Below are positions 22,789 through 34,540 of a DNA stretch of 64,000 bases, piece after piece (position 1 is the first letter of the stretch; each line of letters begins with the position of its first letter). The notes under the pieces are model-generated. The model was given only the letters and a program-made list of their open reading frames with translations, was not told the DNA's origin and did not search any database. Made by a program: the position numbers and the translations under genes. Origin of the DNA: Adiantum capillus-veneris (Eukaryota; Streptophyta; Polypodiopsida; Polypodiales; Pteridaceae); assembly GCA_014529385.2 (NCBI GenBank), contig CM043962.1:126510970-126574969 (forward strand), read 5' to 3'.

Positions 22789-23249
22789 CTAGAATTGCTC
22801 GGCGCTGAAGGTTTGGCCAAAGTGCCATCCGAAGGTGCCACATTGCTCTGCCAATTCTGGCCCCAGTTTCTGGTCATGGCTTTCCATCCCGTTCACGAGG
22901 TCTTGACGAAGACGAAGTGCACATCACTGACTCCTCCCACATTTGTACTGAGCACCAGATTGAAGTAGGTGTGACCATTCATGGTGTGGATGCCACTCTT
23001 CTTGGCACAGGACACCTGGCGGTACTCCACAGGCACGATGCCACCCCTGTACACTCCAATCTTCTCAAACGTTGGCTGCGCCATGTCGAAGTGCCAGAGA
23101 GGTGGGTTGCACCAGCCGCCCGCATTATTGGGCAGGGCATTGTTAGGAGCACACAGATTTGTGGTTGTGACTGTCACCAATTCTTCAGCAATGCACCACT
23201 ACGTGTCGGACGATGCATCGCATTGGATCTCGAAGCAAGCATCACAATT
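22789..23249 (-). pseudogene. Alpha-expansin pseudogene (5'-truncated)
   Basis: Expansins loosen plant cell walls at acidic pH; family proteins are secreted, about 250 residues, with a GH45-like domain and a CBM63 domain. Here the minus strand encodes CDACFEIQC, then [77 protein letters not shown] and finally WHFGQTFSAEQF before a stop at 22789-22791. These follow the order of the family. Damage: signal peptide and N-terminal third missing; a TAG just before WCIAEEL; a TGA before TGWKAM; about two dozen residues lost between NWQS and NVAPS; a frame slip after NVAPS. No intron is apparent in the retained part. Neighbours are repeats. Alpha (EXPA) type from the motifs; confident on family, less on subfamily. 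Confidence 0.92.
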
Positions 23250-24369
23250 TCACCATGATAAGCTTTTCTACCCTCATGTCCACTTTGACATTTATTTATT
23301 TTCCATCTGTCGCCTGCATCGCCAACAGCCTCCTGATAGCATCATGGCGATTTCTCAATACCACGCGAGAGAGATGGAGGAGGAGAAGACCGTACCCAGC
23401 TTCGTCCCATTATGGTTTCGTGAGAGTGGGCACTGAAGGAGGGTGATGAGTCATGACCTGATCGTTGTCGACCTGGCTGAGCAGTTTCATCAGTACAACC
23501 CACAATGTTGTTAGAGAAAGGGAGCTGGCTAAAGACTTAGGCGAAACTACAGGCTTGATCACTTCGACTCTCTCCTGATTGCTTGCTGTCGACCTGGCTG
23601 AGGGCGTAGGTGGAACTGCGGGCTTGATCATACACACACACACACACACACACACACATTTTAGTAATCAGGCTCAGGGCCCCCTTAGAATTCAATAGAC
23701 TTGGCAAGCGTCCATTGCTAACTTGACGCACTTGCCGTTGACTACCAATAGCTTCCATGGCAATGAGTTGAGCGGCTCAGATAGTGGCCATGGCGGCAAT
23801 GTAATTGTTGGCCCGCTTTTTGTAGTGCGGGCCATATTCATCATGGAAGTCTTGGGCATCATGACAGGCTTTATCGGCCGCGTCTAAGAAAAAAGCAACA
23901 TGGAGAAAGGTGTGTTAGGCTGCATTCCTTATAACTTGAGAGGCTTGACCGTTTGCAAGCCATGGGCTGGAGCATCAATCACTTGAGGAGATCCTGAACG
24001 GAGCAAAGGGAATTGGAGGAATTGGAAGCATCCGAGCTCTTGGCCTGCAAGGGTTCGCTCCTGACTACCATGTGCGCGCCCGTAATTTAAGAAAGATTAC
24101 CTCAAGAAAGCTTGCCACTATTGCATGCCAATGCCCACGTGGAAAGCTATTTGTGAGTGTTGAGGTAGTGGTCTTCTTGCTTGCTGTCTGACGCGATCGC
24201 TGCCCAAGCACTACTCACTGAATTCCATGTTGGCTGCTCACTCGATTCCGCCTGTGTGGCTGGCAAGAGCTGGGTGCACCTCTTGGAGGGAGTTGCTGCC
24301 ACATGGCAACATATCCTCTCATTTTCATATAGATATTCAAGACGTGCCTTTTCTATTTATTTTGTGTAG
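23250..24369. other. Stretch without recognisable gene, with (CA)n
   Basis: More GC-rich than its neighbours. A minus frame around 23900-23690 (AMEAIGSQRQVRQVSNGR and upstream) looks protein-like but I cannot assign it. The microsatellite (AC)n lies at 23632-23658. Confidence 0.4.
23632..23658. repeat. (AC)n microsatellite
   Basis: About 13 dinucleotide units. Confidence 0.97.
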
Positions 24370-25850
24370 CTTTGCTATTTACTATCCTTGAGTCCCACGT
24401 GTATAGGGAGGCTATTTTGGACCTTCACTATCGGCCTTGTTATCAAATCGCACTTGGCTTGTCTGCTGTTTAGGAAACGTAACTCCTTCGCATTAGAGGT
24501 AGACAAGACTTGGCAACATTTGCCATGGGTCACAAATTTTTTTGGTCATATGAACATCACCCCCAAGGGATCCGATTTGATGAAATCATTGTGGGATGCT
24601 TAAAATAAGTTCAAATTGTAGATTTGTCCAAAATGGGACAACCATCAGGGTCACCAAATCCTTCATTATGACACCATCTCATTCCCCCTGAAACCTTGCC
24701 CCCCTATTCAAGCAAGACAGTTTAGGACAGCAAAAAGGATTCACAGAAAAGGAGCTAGAATTTTGGGAGACATTTGGAATAAACAAGAACATAGATGGCT
24801 CTCTTACTCGAAGCTGATCAAAAAATTCAGACTTCAACTTTGGAAGATAGATTTATTACTCACGAGGATGCATTGCCTGCCAGTAGACCAGCTCTGGATG
24901 CTCTCAATCTCAGAACCCCCCACGGCTAAGGCGTTTGGATGGAGAGGAGGATTCTCCCTCTCATCCCATGTCCCCCGCCTAAAGACATTGACCCTCCCCT
25001 TCATGTCACTCTAAAAAGAAAGTGGAGCCAGAATTGGGACAAAAAAAAGTGGTGCTCTGAATTCAAAGCTATATGGTTTGCAAACATCCCTCCTAAAAAA
25101 TATTTGCTGCTTTGGTTGATTCTACACAAAGCAATCTGGATAGGAGTAAAATGTAGAGATTGTGGTCAGGGTTCTGGACTATGCTCCCGATGCATAAATA
25201 CAGAAGAAGACCTCCCTCATATCTTTCTCAATTGTAGATCCTCTATTAGGATCTTGACCCCACTGGAAGAAGTTTTAGGATTTTCGCCCTCTACCAAATA
25301 GTGGCTCTTGGGAAACTCATTTAAAATCGTCTCATCACATTGGTCCAAAATCCATTCTGAGTTCATATGGATCATATGGAAAGAGAGGCGTGCACCGGTG
25401 TTTGAGAGTCTTACCAGACTAAAAGTATGAGAATGTTGTTTATTGACTTCAATTTGCAGATATTCCAGCTAAGTTTGGACCAGTCCAGGATCTACCATGC
25501 TCAAAGCAAAGTGTTGGCAAATTGCAAGGCCAACTATGAAGCACTATTGGACAACTGGAGGAAGGCAACTCACACAAGAAGGATGCTGCAACTGAGGAGG
25601 TAGAAGGAAAGCTGGGAGGCCGATTCATAATCTACTTCGATCAAGCTCACGAGCGGATGCTCAAAATTGAGCACCGAATACTGGGTTACTAGTGTAATGG
25701 TCTTTACCCTTTTTGTTTTTTTTGTTTTGGCCCCTAATCTATAACCTCTTGTATATTCCCTCGCCCCTCGTGGGGTCCATGGATGTAATTTTTTCAAAGT
25801 CTCTCTAATATAAGTCTGCTCTCTTTGGTTTTGTTCTTTTAAAAAAAACA
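24370..25850 (+). mobile_element. 5'-truncated LINE, C-terminal RT zinc-binding region and 3' end
   Basis: Broken plus-strand frames give FALEVDKTWQHLPWV, ARILGDIWNKQEHRWLSY and then FKAIWFANIPPKKYLLLWL, with CRDCGQGSGLCSRCINTEE and LPHIFLNC. The last group is the Cys/His-rich domain (zf-RVT) that follows the RT in plant L1-like LINEs. The RT core itself is absent, so the element is 5'-truncated, usual for LINEs. The 3' end has pyrimidine-rich sequence and a short run of A at 25841-25848. Frame changes near 24600, 24990 and 25300. On the opposite strand to the LINE at 21-22 kb, so a separate insertion. Confidence 0.85.
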
Positions 25851-25935
25851 AGAGTTGTGAGGAAGCGCTCTGCTCGGAGGCCTGCTCCATGCGAGGTGCA
25901 AGGGGAAAGGAGGCCCAGGTTGGTCAGATTCTCAC

Positions 25936-26579
25936 ATGGAGTTGCTAAGGGTGCTACACTTTTTGGTGGTTTTGTCATGCGGAGGTGGATATCGATGTCT
26001 CGCTCGATCCCAATGAGGTCAACAAAATCTTTATGGCCAATTCAAGGCAAAATATTAGAAAGTTGTTCAAGGATGGATTTGTGATTCGGAAACCGACCAA
26101 GATACACTCATGGGCAAGAGTAAAGCGTGCTTTGGAGGCTAAAAGGATAGCCATAATTTAGGATATGGTAAAAGGCGGGGTACTAGGGAGGCTAGGATAT
26201 GGTAAGAGGCGGGGTACAAGGGAGGCTAGGCTACCCTCTAAATTTCTCTGGTTGAGGTGAATGTGAGTGCTTTGCTGGTTTTGGCTGAGAAAGTACCAGG
26301 AGGCTAATTAGAAGATTGACAAGCATATGTACCATGATATGTATATGAAGGTCAAGGGTAACGTGTTCACGTTAAAAAATAAGTGCATGCTCATGGAGAG
26401 TTTTCACAAGTCTAAAGCTAAGAAGGCTCATGAGAGGACACTGTTTGATTAGTCTGAAGCCGGTAGAGCTAAGGGAAAAGCTATCAGGGAGCGAAAAAAT
26501 TCCAGGAGGAAAGAGCGCTTGGCACAGGGACTGAGTATTGAAGCATCCCTGCAAGGCCACCAAGAAGTCTAAGCAGTGA
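25936..26579 (+). pseudogene. RPL19: Ribosomal protein L19e (eL19) pseudogene, intronless
   Basis: eL19 is a component of the large cytosolic ribosomal subunit; family members are about 200 residues. The plus strand encodes [71 protein letters not shown] and a Lys/Arg-rich tail ending in CKATKKSKQ and a stop at 26577-26579, collinear with eL19. The ATG at 25936 is a plausible start, but the first about 20 residues have diverged, and there is a frame slip just before LDPNEV. Stops at about 26158 (TAG), 26260 and later; a 34-bp tandem duplication at 26161-26228; a frame slip before the C-terminus. No introns interrupt it, so a processed copy of the mRNA is likely. It starts about 85 bp after the A-run of the upstream LINE. 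Confidence 0.93.
26161..26228 (+). repeat. 34-bp tandem duplication inside the L19e pseudogene
   Basis: GGATATGGTA.AAGGCGGGG and the rest of the unit occur twice (26161-26194 and 26195-26228). It duplicates the segment encoding GYGKRRGTREA and shifts frame because 34 is not a multiple of three. Confidence 0.95.
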
Positions 26580-27050
26580 GGCGACATAGCAAGATTTAGC
26601 CAAGAGCTATGACTCGATAGTACTTAAATAGAAACCTTGGACCTTTGAGCGTGTCTAATGAGATACAGTTTTTGCTTTACTCTTGAAAGCATGACTATTG
26701 CAAGCCTATAAGGGTTTGGATTTTTCAATTTTCCCCCATCTCTTTCTTTGACTATTGGTTATTGTTGCCGAGACTGTTACTATGTCTTTCATGTTGTTTC
26801 CAAAGGGAAAAAGAAGAAGAAGAAGAAGAGAGTTTTAACATCATAAAAAACTATCCCAAGAGACCTTAAAGATCTAGCCGACAAGGAGAGAGAGAAGTGT
26901 GATTTAGTAGTTGCACCTCTCCGTAGGTCTCCTCTTGCTGCACATCTACCCTTCCACGCTGGCGGGAGCTCTTTTAGAGACTTTTTTTTTACGAGATTGA
27001 GAGAGAGCGAGGAGAGAAAAAGAGCGGGGGAGGGGTTGAAAAAAAAAAAG
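26580..27050. other. Presumed 3' UTR of L19e copy, then spacer
   Basis: About 225 bp of pyrimidine-rich sequence ending in an A/G-rich run (26806-26831) that could be a decayed poly(A) tail. Further on is GA-rich spacer. No gene seen. Confidence 0.35.
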
Positions 27051-27945
27051 CCTAGGTTCCAAGTGATTCAACCTGCAAATTTTGAGATTTACCTCTAAAT
27101 TTTAAATTTGAAAGTGAGAAAACCTACAAAATTTAGAGAAATTTAGCGTCATTTGTTGTAAAAAACCTTCAAATTTAGTCAATTTACCACTAAAATTCTC
27201 ATAGGTAGGTTTGTCAAGTTTTCCTAACAAAGTCTTTTTTTGAGCACTGGTCCCTGTCCGTACGTGAAAGAGTTCGCGTCTCTTTCAAAGAGATTTTTTG
27301 AAGAGTTTTGTTTATACCTTCTTGCCTCATCTATTGTGAGTTTCCTATTCCTTCAAAACCAAATTTGTCAATGATTAGAGACCCTACGATTTACCTTTCC
27401 TAGCCAACCCAGTTGTCTCAATGTGGCACATTGTTCTTTGTTGTAGCACAACAAAACTCCCAGCTACCCCTTGGAGAGGGGGTTACCTTATGGGTGCTAA
27501 GGACTGATGTTTGGGACACATCATTCTACAAGAGGACATGTACAATGCTAGACTACCATCCATTTGAATTGCTATGACGCATTGATGGACGTACAACTCC
27601 CAAATAGTAGATAGATTACAAACAAAAATGGAGGGCTAAGCATATTAGGAAAAGAATTTGAAAGGAGTAGGATGACAATCATACACCCATGGCTCTAAGA
27701 AGTGTATTCAACATAGGGGCATCACACCTTGGGTGAGTAATCTGGGTCGAGGCAGGACGGACAACTCAGCAGACTAAGAACCCCGAGCAGTCTAGGAACT
27801 TTGAGCTGTGCTCATATAAACATGGAAAATTTAAGAGAAGGTTTTAACATTAAATTTCTCTAAAGTTTGTAGGTTTACTCACCTTGTATTTTGAATTTTG
27901 AAGATAAATCTCAAAATTTGTAGGTGGAGTTACACTAAACCTAGG
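27051..27945. mobile_element. Non-autonomous TIR DNA element, about 0.9 kb with long terminal inverted repeats
   Basis: The left end (27051-27175: CCTAGGTT..., GCAAATTTTGAGATTTACC, AAAACCTACAAA, TTTAGAGAAATTTA, AAAACCTTC) reappears inverted at 27824-27945. The arms are about 120 bp with scattered mismatches. The 650-bp interior encodes nothing recognisable. Long arms suggest a MULE-like or foldback non-autonomous element. Target-site duplication not resolved because A-runs flank it. Confidence 0.8.
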
Positions 27946-29700
27946 TTTCTATTGATATGGGTAGGTGAAAGGGAACTAGCATGTTGAAAAAGTTTCCATA
28001 AGAAAATTGTTCATAGCTTTATCAACCTTGCATACTCCTCTATCAAAGCACTCTTTATAATCCCCCACCATTACCACCTCCCTTGACACGTTTGTCGCCA
28101 CCACCTTTGGCAACACCACTAACCCCCCCCCCCCCCCAACCCCCGGCGATAGAAGGCTACCTATGATGGTGTGATCCAAACTTTAATATATACCATGATG
28201 TGGATTTTCTCAAAAGAATAGCCTCATTGCAATACTAGGATTCTTTTCAAGTTTCCACTGTTTTCTCTAGAGTAACTTAAAATGCATAGTATGTTATCGT
28301 GCATCAACCTACAATAACTTGAGGTGGAGCAAGAGAGAGGAGAAGAAGAAGAAGGAAAAATGAAGAGAAGCTCAAGCTCCGCTCCCAGACTCTCTTTATT
28401 CATGAGATTTGTTCGAGTGGCAACAACCTTACTCTTTTAGTGTAAGTCTCGTAGTCCCACATGTAGGGAGGTAGAAATAGGAGATTTATATCCATTGGAA
28501 TCATGGTGCCACTATTTCCAACAAGGAAGGATCAATGGTGGTAGAAATGAGCTTCTAATACGTGAGGGCAACTAGTTCCAAGAAGAGGAATATCAACATG
28601 CCATTGTATGGGTTCTAGTTGTTCTAGCCCATCAAAGGAAACATTCTACCAAACCCTTGTTTAAGGGGCTTTTTTTGTCAAAAATTTGTGGTCGTTTTAC
28701 CATTAAAATTAGGTGTAATCTTGTTTTTTTTTCTTTTTGGTGCTTGAAGTTACCTAAAAAAAATTGTTTGGTTTTTGTTTCGTATAGTCTTCCTTGGCCA
28801 CTCTTGCTCATTTTAGGGATTGCTCGGAAAATCTCGCTCGAGATTTGAGATTCCTCGTGGAAATGAGGTGATTTTGGGCTACCTAATATATCTATACTAG
28901 GACTTCCCAAACTACTTTTCCCCAGATTCCCTTGTTAGTCCTACTAGGCCGTGAAATCTACGTTACACTCGAAAATTTCCTCGATCGGACTTCATTAGCT
29001 CATTCTGCAAGAATTTGCAAAAACAGGCCCTAGCGATCGAATTTAGGCCTCCCGCTTCCGATTGTCATTTTGATTGAAAATTTTTGTGCCTGTTCGTCTT
29101 GTTCTTCTAATCATTACTGTATCTTCAGTTTCTCCATCTGAGCTCATTTGCTATTTATTATTAATTTTTTACTTGTTTATTTCAAAAAACAAAGAAAATA
29201 ATAAAATGCACTAAAACAGCAATTGAGAAATCAAGAGTTAAGAAAATCCATTGAAAAACACTATTTTTTTTACTTTTTGATGGATTTCTCCATTTTTAAG
29301 CTCCAATATCAAGAAAATTTAGTGAAAATAAGCAAAAAATCTCTTTTTGGATGTAATTTCTGATAGTATATACACTGTTTACACTCATCGAGAAGATGTT
29401 ATGAGTTAAGATTCTCCTGTTGATGATTTTTAAGGGTAGTATTAGGTAATTTGGCAAAAATCACACGTTAACATCCAACTTTTTCCTCCCTCTTCAAACA
29501 TTGCCCTTAATTAATGAAGTTTCCTTCCACCTCTCCTAGATGGAGCACTCCAGGATGACTGTGTGCATGGGTTGAACAATCGTGTCTATGCATATCCGTG
29601 GTTGTCTCTATCATGCTTTGAAGGTCAATTCAATTTAAACCAGTATGCGGTGCAAGAGTTGGGTCTTTTGTAGTTAATCCAAGGTTTTCGTGGTCGAGTT
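27946..29700. other. Stretch without recognisable gene
   Basis: AT-rich, with a C15 run at 28123-28137. A minus frame at 28910-28632 and other short frames have no recognised motif. Confidence 0.45.
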
Positions 29701-29705
29701 TTTTT

Positions 29706-29965
29706 TTAATGTTTTCTAAATAGAAAATTTTGTAATTTATGTGCTCTTTGCATAATTGTACCATATGGATGCTTTGGCACACTGATTTCCTGAGCTGTAG
29801 GTATCAATGATGACGGTTGCTGAGATTTAGCTCTCCATTGGTATTCTGGTTTTCCGTCGATGAATTGTCGTGGTGGAGTTTTTCGAGATTTAACTTTCCT
29901 CTGATTCATCGGCTTTACAGTTTGTGGAGAAGATAAGTGCTCTTTTGGTTTTGAAAACCACCTAG
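29706..29965 (-). other. Unassigned coding-like remnant abutting the copia element
   Basis: An open minus frame running out of the copia 3' LTR encodes a basic sequence (VKPMNQRKVKSRKTPP, GKPEYQWRAKSQQPSS). I do not recognise a family. It could be the continuation of gypsy 3 beyond the copia insertion, or unrelated. The missing gypsy 3 integrase core was not found here. Confidence 0.3.
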
Positions 29966-30190
29966 TGTTGGAAATAGGGTTGCAAAGAAACGCACAAAGC
30001 TTGGACAAGATGAAGGAAACTCAAGACACACATGTGAGAGTGTATTACTTAGTGTGCAATGGAAAGATAGATAGCCCTAGAGTGATGGGTGTATATACAA
30101 TGCACGTGGGGAAAAACCTCCTAAAGAGGATAAAAATGCCTTAGCGGTCCTAGTGTGTTCACATACATCACTACCACATGTATATGGTAA
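29966..30190 (-). repeat. Copia 1 3' LTR
   Basis: Plus-strand start TGTTGGAAATAGGG. It aligns along its length with 35699-35925. The inner end GGTAAGAAATCCCCCC marks the polypurine tract on the minus strand; the expected TG at this end has mutated. Confidence 0.9.
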
Positions 30191-30392
30191 GAAATCCCCC
30201 CTGGAGTGATGCGGTGAACAAGAGTTGGCACATGAGTAAAGGGAAGTGCCATGCCCTGAGGACATGATCAGTCCACAAAGGAAGGGAAGTCCAAAGCTTT
30301 ATGGAAAGCTTCGAGCTTCTCACGAGACAATACCTTTGTGAAAAGATCTGCAAGGTTGTACTAGGTTGGCACATAAGCCAAGCTGACCTCTC

Positions 30393-30700
30393 CTACTGAG
30401 AGCCTCTCCCTGACATAGTAGTAATGCACCTCAATGTGCTTTGCACAAGCATGAAAAATTGGGTTCCTCGCAACTGCCAATGCGCTCTGACTGTCAATGT
30501 AGATAGTGTTGGCAGTGTCCTATCCAACACCCAAATCATCCATAAGGCGTATGAGCCATACACACTCAACCGTAGCTGTGAAGATTTCCCTGTACTAGAA
30601 GTGGCCACAGTAGCTTGCTTCTTGCTCAACCATGATATACATGAACTGCCAAGCATGAAACAAAAACCACTTGTGGACACTCGCATGTCAAAACAACCAA
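30393..30700 (-). pseudogene. Copia 1 RNase H
   Basis: The open segment 30686-30393 has STSGFCFMLGSSCISWLSKK and QATVATSSTGKSSQLRL, the copia RNase H region where E-A-E-Y normally follows SST. Frame changes follow; the remaining parts (ARNPIFHAC-like and HYH) are recognisable only in other frames. Confidence 0.85.
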
Positions 30701-31925
30701 CCTAATTTGAGTCCAAAAAAGCAGGTAAGTCTGGCGGCAATGATCCCCCCTTGGGATAAAACAAGCCAAGATGTAAAGTTCCGCTAAGGTAGTGAAAAAT
30801 CCTCTTGACAGCCTTGCCAATGCTTAGACCCTGGGCTATGTAAAAATTTGCTGACCTGTGAGACTGCAAACTGAATATCTGGCCTCGTGTTGCATACATA
30901 AATGAGGCAGCCAATAGCATTTTGGTTAAAAGTGACATCAGCAGGATCGCCACCATCATGCAGACTCAACTTCAAACCTGTTTCCGTGGGAGTGGCAATA
31001 GGTTTGCAATCCTCAGGTCCAAACTTACATAGCAATGTCTCTATGTAAGTTTTTTGACACAAGGCAATACCACCATCACACTGATTAAACTTTATGCCCA
31101 AATAATGATGCAACAGCCCCAAATCTTTCATCTTGAAAGTAGCATTCAAATCAGCCTTAAATTCAACAAAATGTCTCTCATTTGGTCCAATGATCAGCAA
31201 ATTATCTACATAAATAACCACAATAAGAAATATAACACCCTCACGCTTTATATACAATGTGCTTTCTCTTGGACTGTTACGAAAGCCTCGTTTGACAAAA
31301 TGAGTGTCAGCTTTCTCATACCAAGCACAAGGAGATTGCTTCAACCCATACAAAGCCTTCTTACATCTGCACACTTTGTCCTCTTGTTCTTTCTTGACAA
31401 AACCCCGAGGATGTGTTACATAAACTTCCTCAAATATGTCAAAGCAATAACATTGTCTGATTGATGTACATCACAACCAAAATGAGCTATCAATGCACAT
31501 AGAAAATGCACAATAGTCATATGACAAGTGGGAGCAAAATTCTGTTCAAAATCTATGTCTTTTTTATGTGCATAACCCTTTGCAACAAGTCAATCCTTAT
31601 GGTGAACGATCTCACCATCCAGCTTGCATTTCAACTTGTAAACCCACTTCATACCAATGGCCTTTTTACCAGGAGGCAAATCACATAAAGTCCCTGTGTC
31701 ATTTTCTATAAGTGCATCACATTCTGATTGCATGGTAGCCATCCAATTTTTTGAATACTGTGCTTCATCAAAAGATAGAGGCTCCTCAACATCATGTAAG
31801 CTAGACACACCCAAAGCATAACAATCTAATGTATAAGATGCATGGCCACAGCTTGAACGAGTACGACTAGGCAAAGCTGCATCCAATTTACTGTCATGCA
31901 ATGTATGCACCAGCCATTTTGGCAT
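30701..31925 (-). pseudogene. Copia 1 reverse transcriptase
   Basis: The RT begins in segment 31925-31590 (NWMATMQSECDALIENDT, KAIGMKWVYKLK), is broken from about 31590 to 31370, then resumes in 31374-30784: KKALYGLKQSPCAWYEK, IVVIYVDNLLIIG, LGLLHHYLGIKF, AIGCLIYVCNTRPDIQFAV. The catalytic box is YVDN rather than YVDD, a substitution of the second Asp. The fingers portion (residues normally KARLVAKGY through MDVKTAFL) is present only with stops and frameshifts. Confidence 0.9.
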
Positions 31926-33053
31926 ACCTCTAGCCTACTCATTTCCAGCCCTTTCCTCCTCAAGTACATCATGTACATCTGCATCAATAAAATAGGCTGA
32001 TTTGTAACATTTTTGGAGACCCCCATAGGCTGTACATTTTTCTCATTGGAATATACATTTGTATTTCCACCACTGAAAAGAGGCAACAAAGTGTCATAAA
32101 TGTAATGTGGGCTATTACTGTCTATAGTACATGACAGCAAGGGTTGAACAGAATCTTCCACAAACACTACATTCCATGAGACCAGAATACTCTTTTTTGC
32201 GGATGATACAACCTGTAAACTTTGCTTTCAGCACTATAACCAACAAAAATACATTTGACAACCTTATCATCCAATTTTCTGCGTTGTGTTTGTCGCAGCA
32301 AAGCATATGCCAAACAGCCAAAAACACGCATGTGCTCAATAGAAGGCTTTCTATCATGCCATGCTTGGTGTAATAGACTGCAACTCTTTTATAGGACACC
32401 TGTTAAGTACATAATTGGCACACATGATGGCCTCAAGCCAAAAAGAACGCGGCAAAGCTTGACTTTTGACCATACATCGTGCCATTTTCATAAGTGACCC
32501 GTTTTTCCTCTCAGCTACACCATTTTGCTGAGGCGTATAAGGCACTGTACATTGGTGTTATTAAATTCATGAGACATATACTCCCCCCTTCGATTGGAAC
32601 GGAGGGTGTCCATTGTACATTTCGAGACATTTTCAGCCATAGCCAAAAATTGTTTGAAGCGCATAAAAACTTTGGACTTCTCTTTAAGAAAAAATATCCA
32701 TGCATGCCTAGAGTAATCATCAATGAAAGTCATGAAGTATAGGTAATTGCCCAAGGACGGAGTTTGCATGGCCCACAAACATCACTATGCACAAGCTGCC
32801 ACCTGCATGTGGCCCTTATTGAACCATCCTTTGGAAACTTAGAACGCTGCATTTTACCCAAAATATAGCCTTCACAAACATGTTTTATAGGTGCTTCAAG
32901 AGACAGCAAAGAAAAAAACAATTCAAATTTCTGCAAACGTAGCAAATTGGCAAAATTCAGATGCCCAAAACATGCATGCCACAGTTTTGCATCTGAAATA
33001 GCCCTTGAATCTGCAACTGCATTTGCAAATTTATTTCCACACTTGTCATACAA
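31926..33053 (-). pseudogene. Copia 1 integrase
   Basis: GAG-pre-integrase/zinc part in 33053-32730: LWHACFGHLNFANLLRLQK, HVCEGYILGKMQ and LVHSDVCGP (first catalytic Asp). Next, 32778-32515 has YFMTFIDDYSRHAWIFFLK and TLRSNRRGEYMS, where SDRGGEY is expected; the second catalytic Asp is Asn. Segment 32545-32354 has TPQQNGVAERKNGSLMKMA, which carries the catalytic Glu, and FWLEAIMCANYVLNRCP. C-terminal part down to about 31930 is frame-shifted. Confidence 0.9.
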
Positions 33054-33074
33054 AGTGAGCTTATACAGCCCACA

Positions 33075-34487
33075 TCACAAAAGGCTAGATGCAACAATTT
33101 CATCACCAAAACTGAGATCATGAATTGAACATCTGTCATCCATAAATTTGACTACAAGTCCAAGTCTAGCAAGTGCAGATACAGACAAAAGATTCTTCTT
33201 GATCCCAGGTACATAAAGTGCATCAACAAGCATGAAAGAACTGCCACGTGCAGCAGTAAGCACAATGTTTCCAACCCCTTGAACCGGAAAAAAGGCATTT
33301 GAATTTCCATGAGGAACAGACTTGAGAGAGGTGAACAATTCATGATGTGAGGTAATGTACTTTATAGCACCACTGTCGAAATACCACACATGTGAATCTG
33401 TAGCAACTAACATGCATGCATCATGGATAGCAGGATTGTAAGTGCACTCTGCACTAAAAGCCCATTCGGCATCAAAATCAGCATCACAGTCTCCTTTCAC
33501 AGAAGACTCAACAATGGCTGCATTTGTAGTGGAACCAGCATTTGCAGTGGAACCACCCTCTTTCTTCTTAGCCTCTTTGGCCTTCAACTTAGGACACTGC
33601 TTGATCAAGTGATCATTAGGTTTACAATCATGGAAACGCATCTTCTTTTTGCCCTTATCACCATAATTTCCAGACGAATTGCTACCAACAACAGAAGCAT
33701 TAGGAATAGAAGTTTTGCCACTCTCAACAGCAGAACCATAAGAAGTGGCTGCATTGCTATTACCACCCTTTCTTTGAGAAGCAATAGAACCCTGTTCAAA
33801 TGCACGCTGCCTAGTCCTTTTTTTTTTGGAAAGTGACTCTTGCAACAACAATGTGCATAATGCATCAAACTTGACAACATCAGGATTTCCTTGGGTCATA
33901 AGTCTCCAAGTACTAGCAAAAGTCTTGTAAGAATCTGGTAAGGCATCAAGAACACTCTGCACAAGGGAACTGTCTGAAATGACTTTACTTGCAGAAATAA
34001 GTTTCTCATCAATATCCTTGACACCAGCAAGAAAAGTCTCCATATCATCTTCCTCATGCATAATCTTTGATTCTTGCTCTTTACGCAGCAAAGCAATTTT
34101 ACCCTCATTGTGGCTTGCATAAAGACCTGCTAGAATATCCCAAGCCAGTTTTGCAAATTTCATTGAACGAATGTGAGGAGTAATGGTGCGCTTCACAGAC
34201 AATGCAATCAATGCATGAGCATGTTCATCCTTTACATCCCAACGAGCTTGTTCTGTCATAGGCAAAACAACTCTAATAACAGCAATTCTTGAAGCAAGAC
34301 CTGCAACATCCTCAACATCGCCTACATCCTTAGAACCAGGACGTACATCAATGCCCTACACAATATTCCAGACACCCTTTGACACAAGAACATGTTGCAT
34401 CATGTAAGCCCACATAGGGTAATTGTCCCCATCTAACCTGTCCTCAACAGCAAACATCTTGAACACATCTTTGTTGTTGTCAGTCAT
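33075..34487 (-). pseudogene. Copia 1 gag-protease, one internal stop
   Basis: The ATG at 34487 gives MTDNNKDVFKMFAVEDRLDG, then DNYPMWAYMMQHVLVSKG, a copia gag start, with a single in-frame TAG shortly after (WNIV-stop-GID) and open frame from 34265 to 33075 (396 residues). Features: the UBN2-like gag core (LLRKEQESKIMHEEDDMETF), a zinc knuckle whose first Cys is Phe (F-H-D-C-KPND-H-LIKQ-C), protease WYFDSGAIKYITS with D-S-G intact, and ALYVPGIKKNLLSVS leading into integrase. It is the best preserved part of copia 1. Confidence 0.92.
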
Positions 34488-34540
34488 GGAGAATGTATGC
34501 ACCTGATGTAAAAACTGCCCAGAATGAGGAGAAACTGAGT

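Noticed and set aside
22917-23446. Plus-strand frames of up to 151 residues
   Set aside because: Antisense to the expansin pseudogene; GC content keeps frames open.
23537-23910. Minus-strand frame with AMEAIGSQRQ as host gene exon
   Set aside because: Looks protein-like but ends in a microsatellite and I cannot tie it to any family.
31054-31464. 136-residue plus frame
   Set aside because: Antisense shadow of copia 1 RT.
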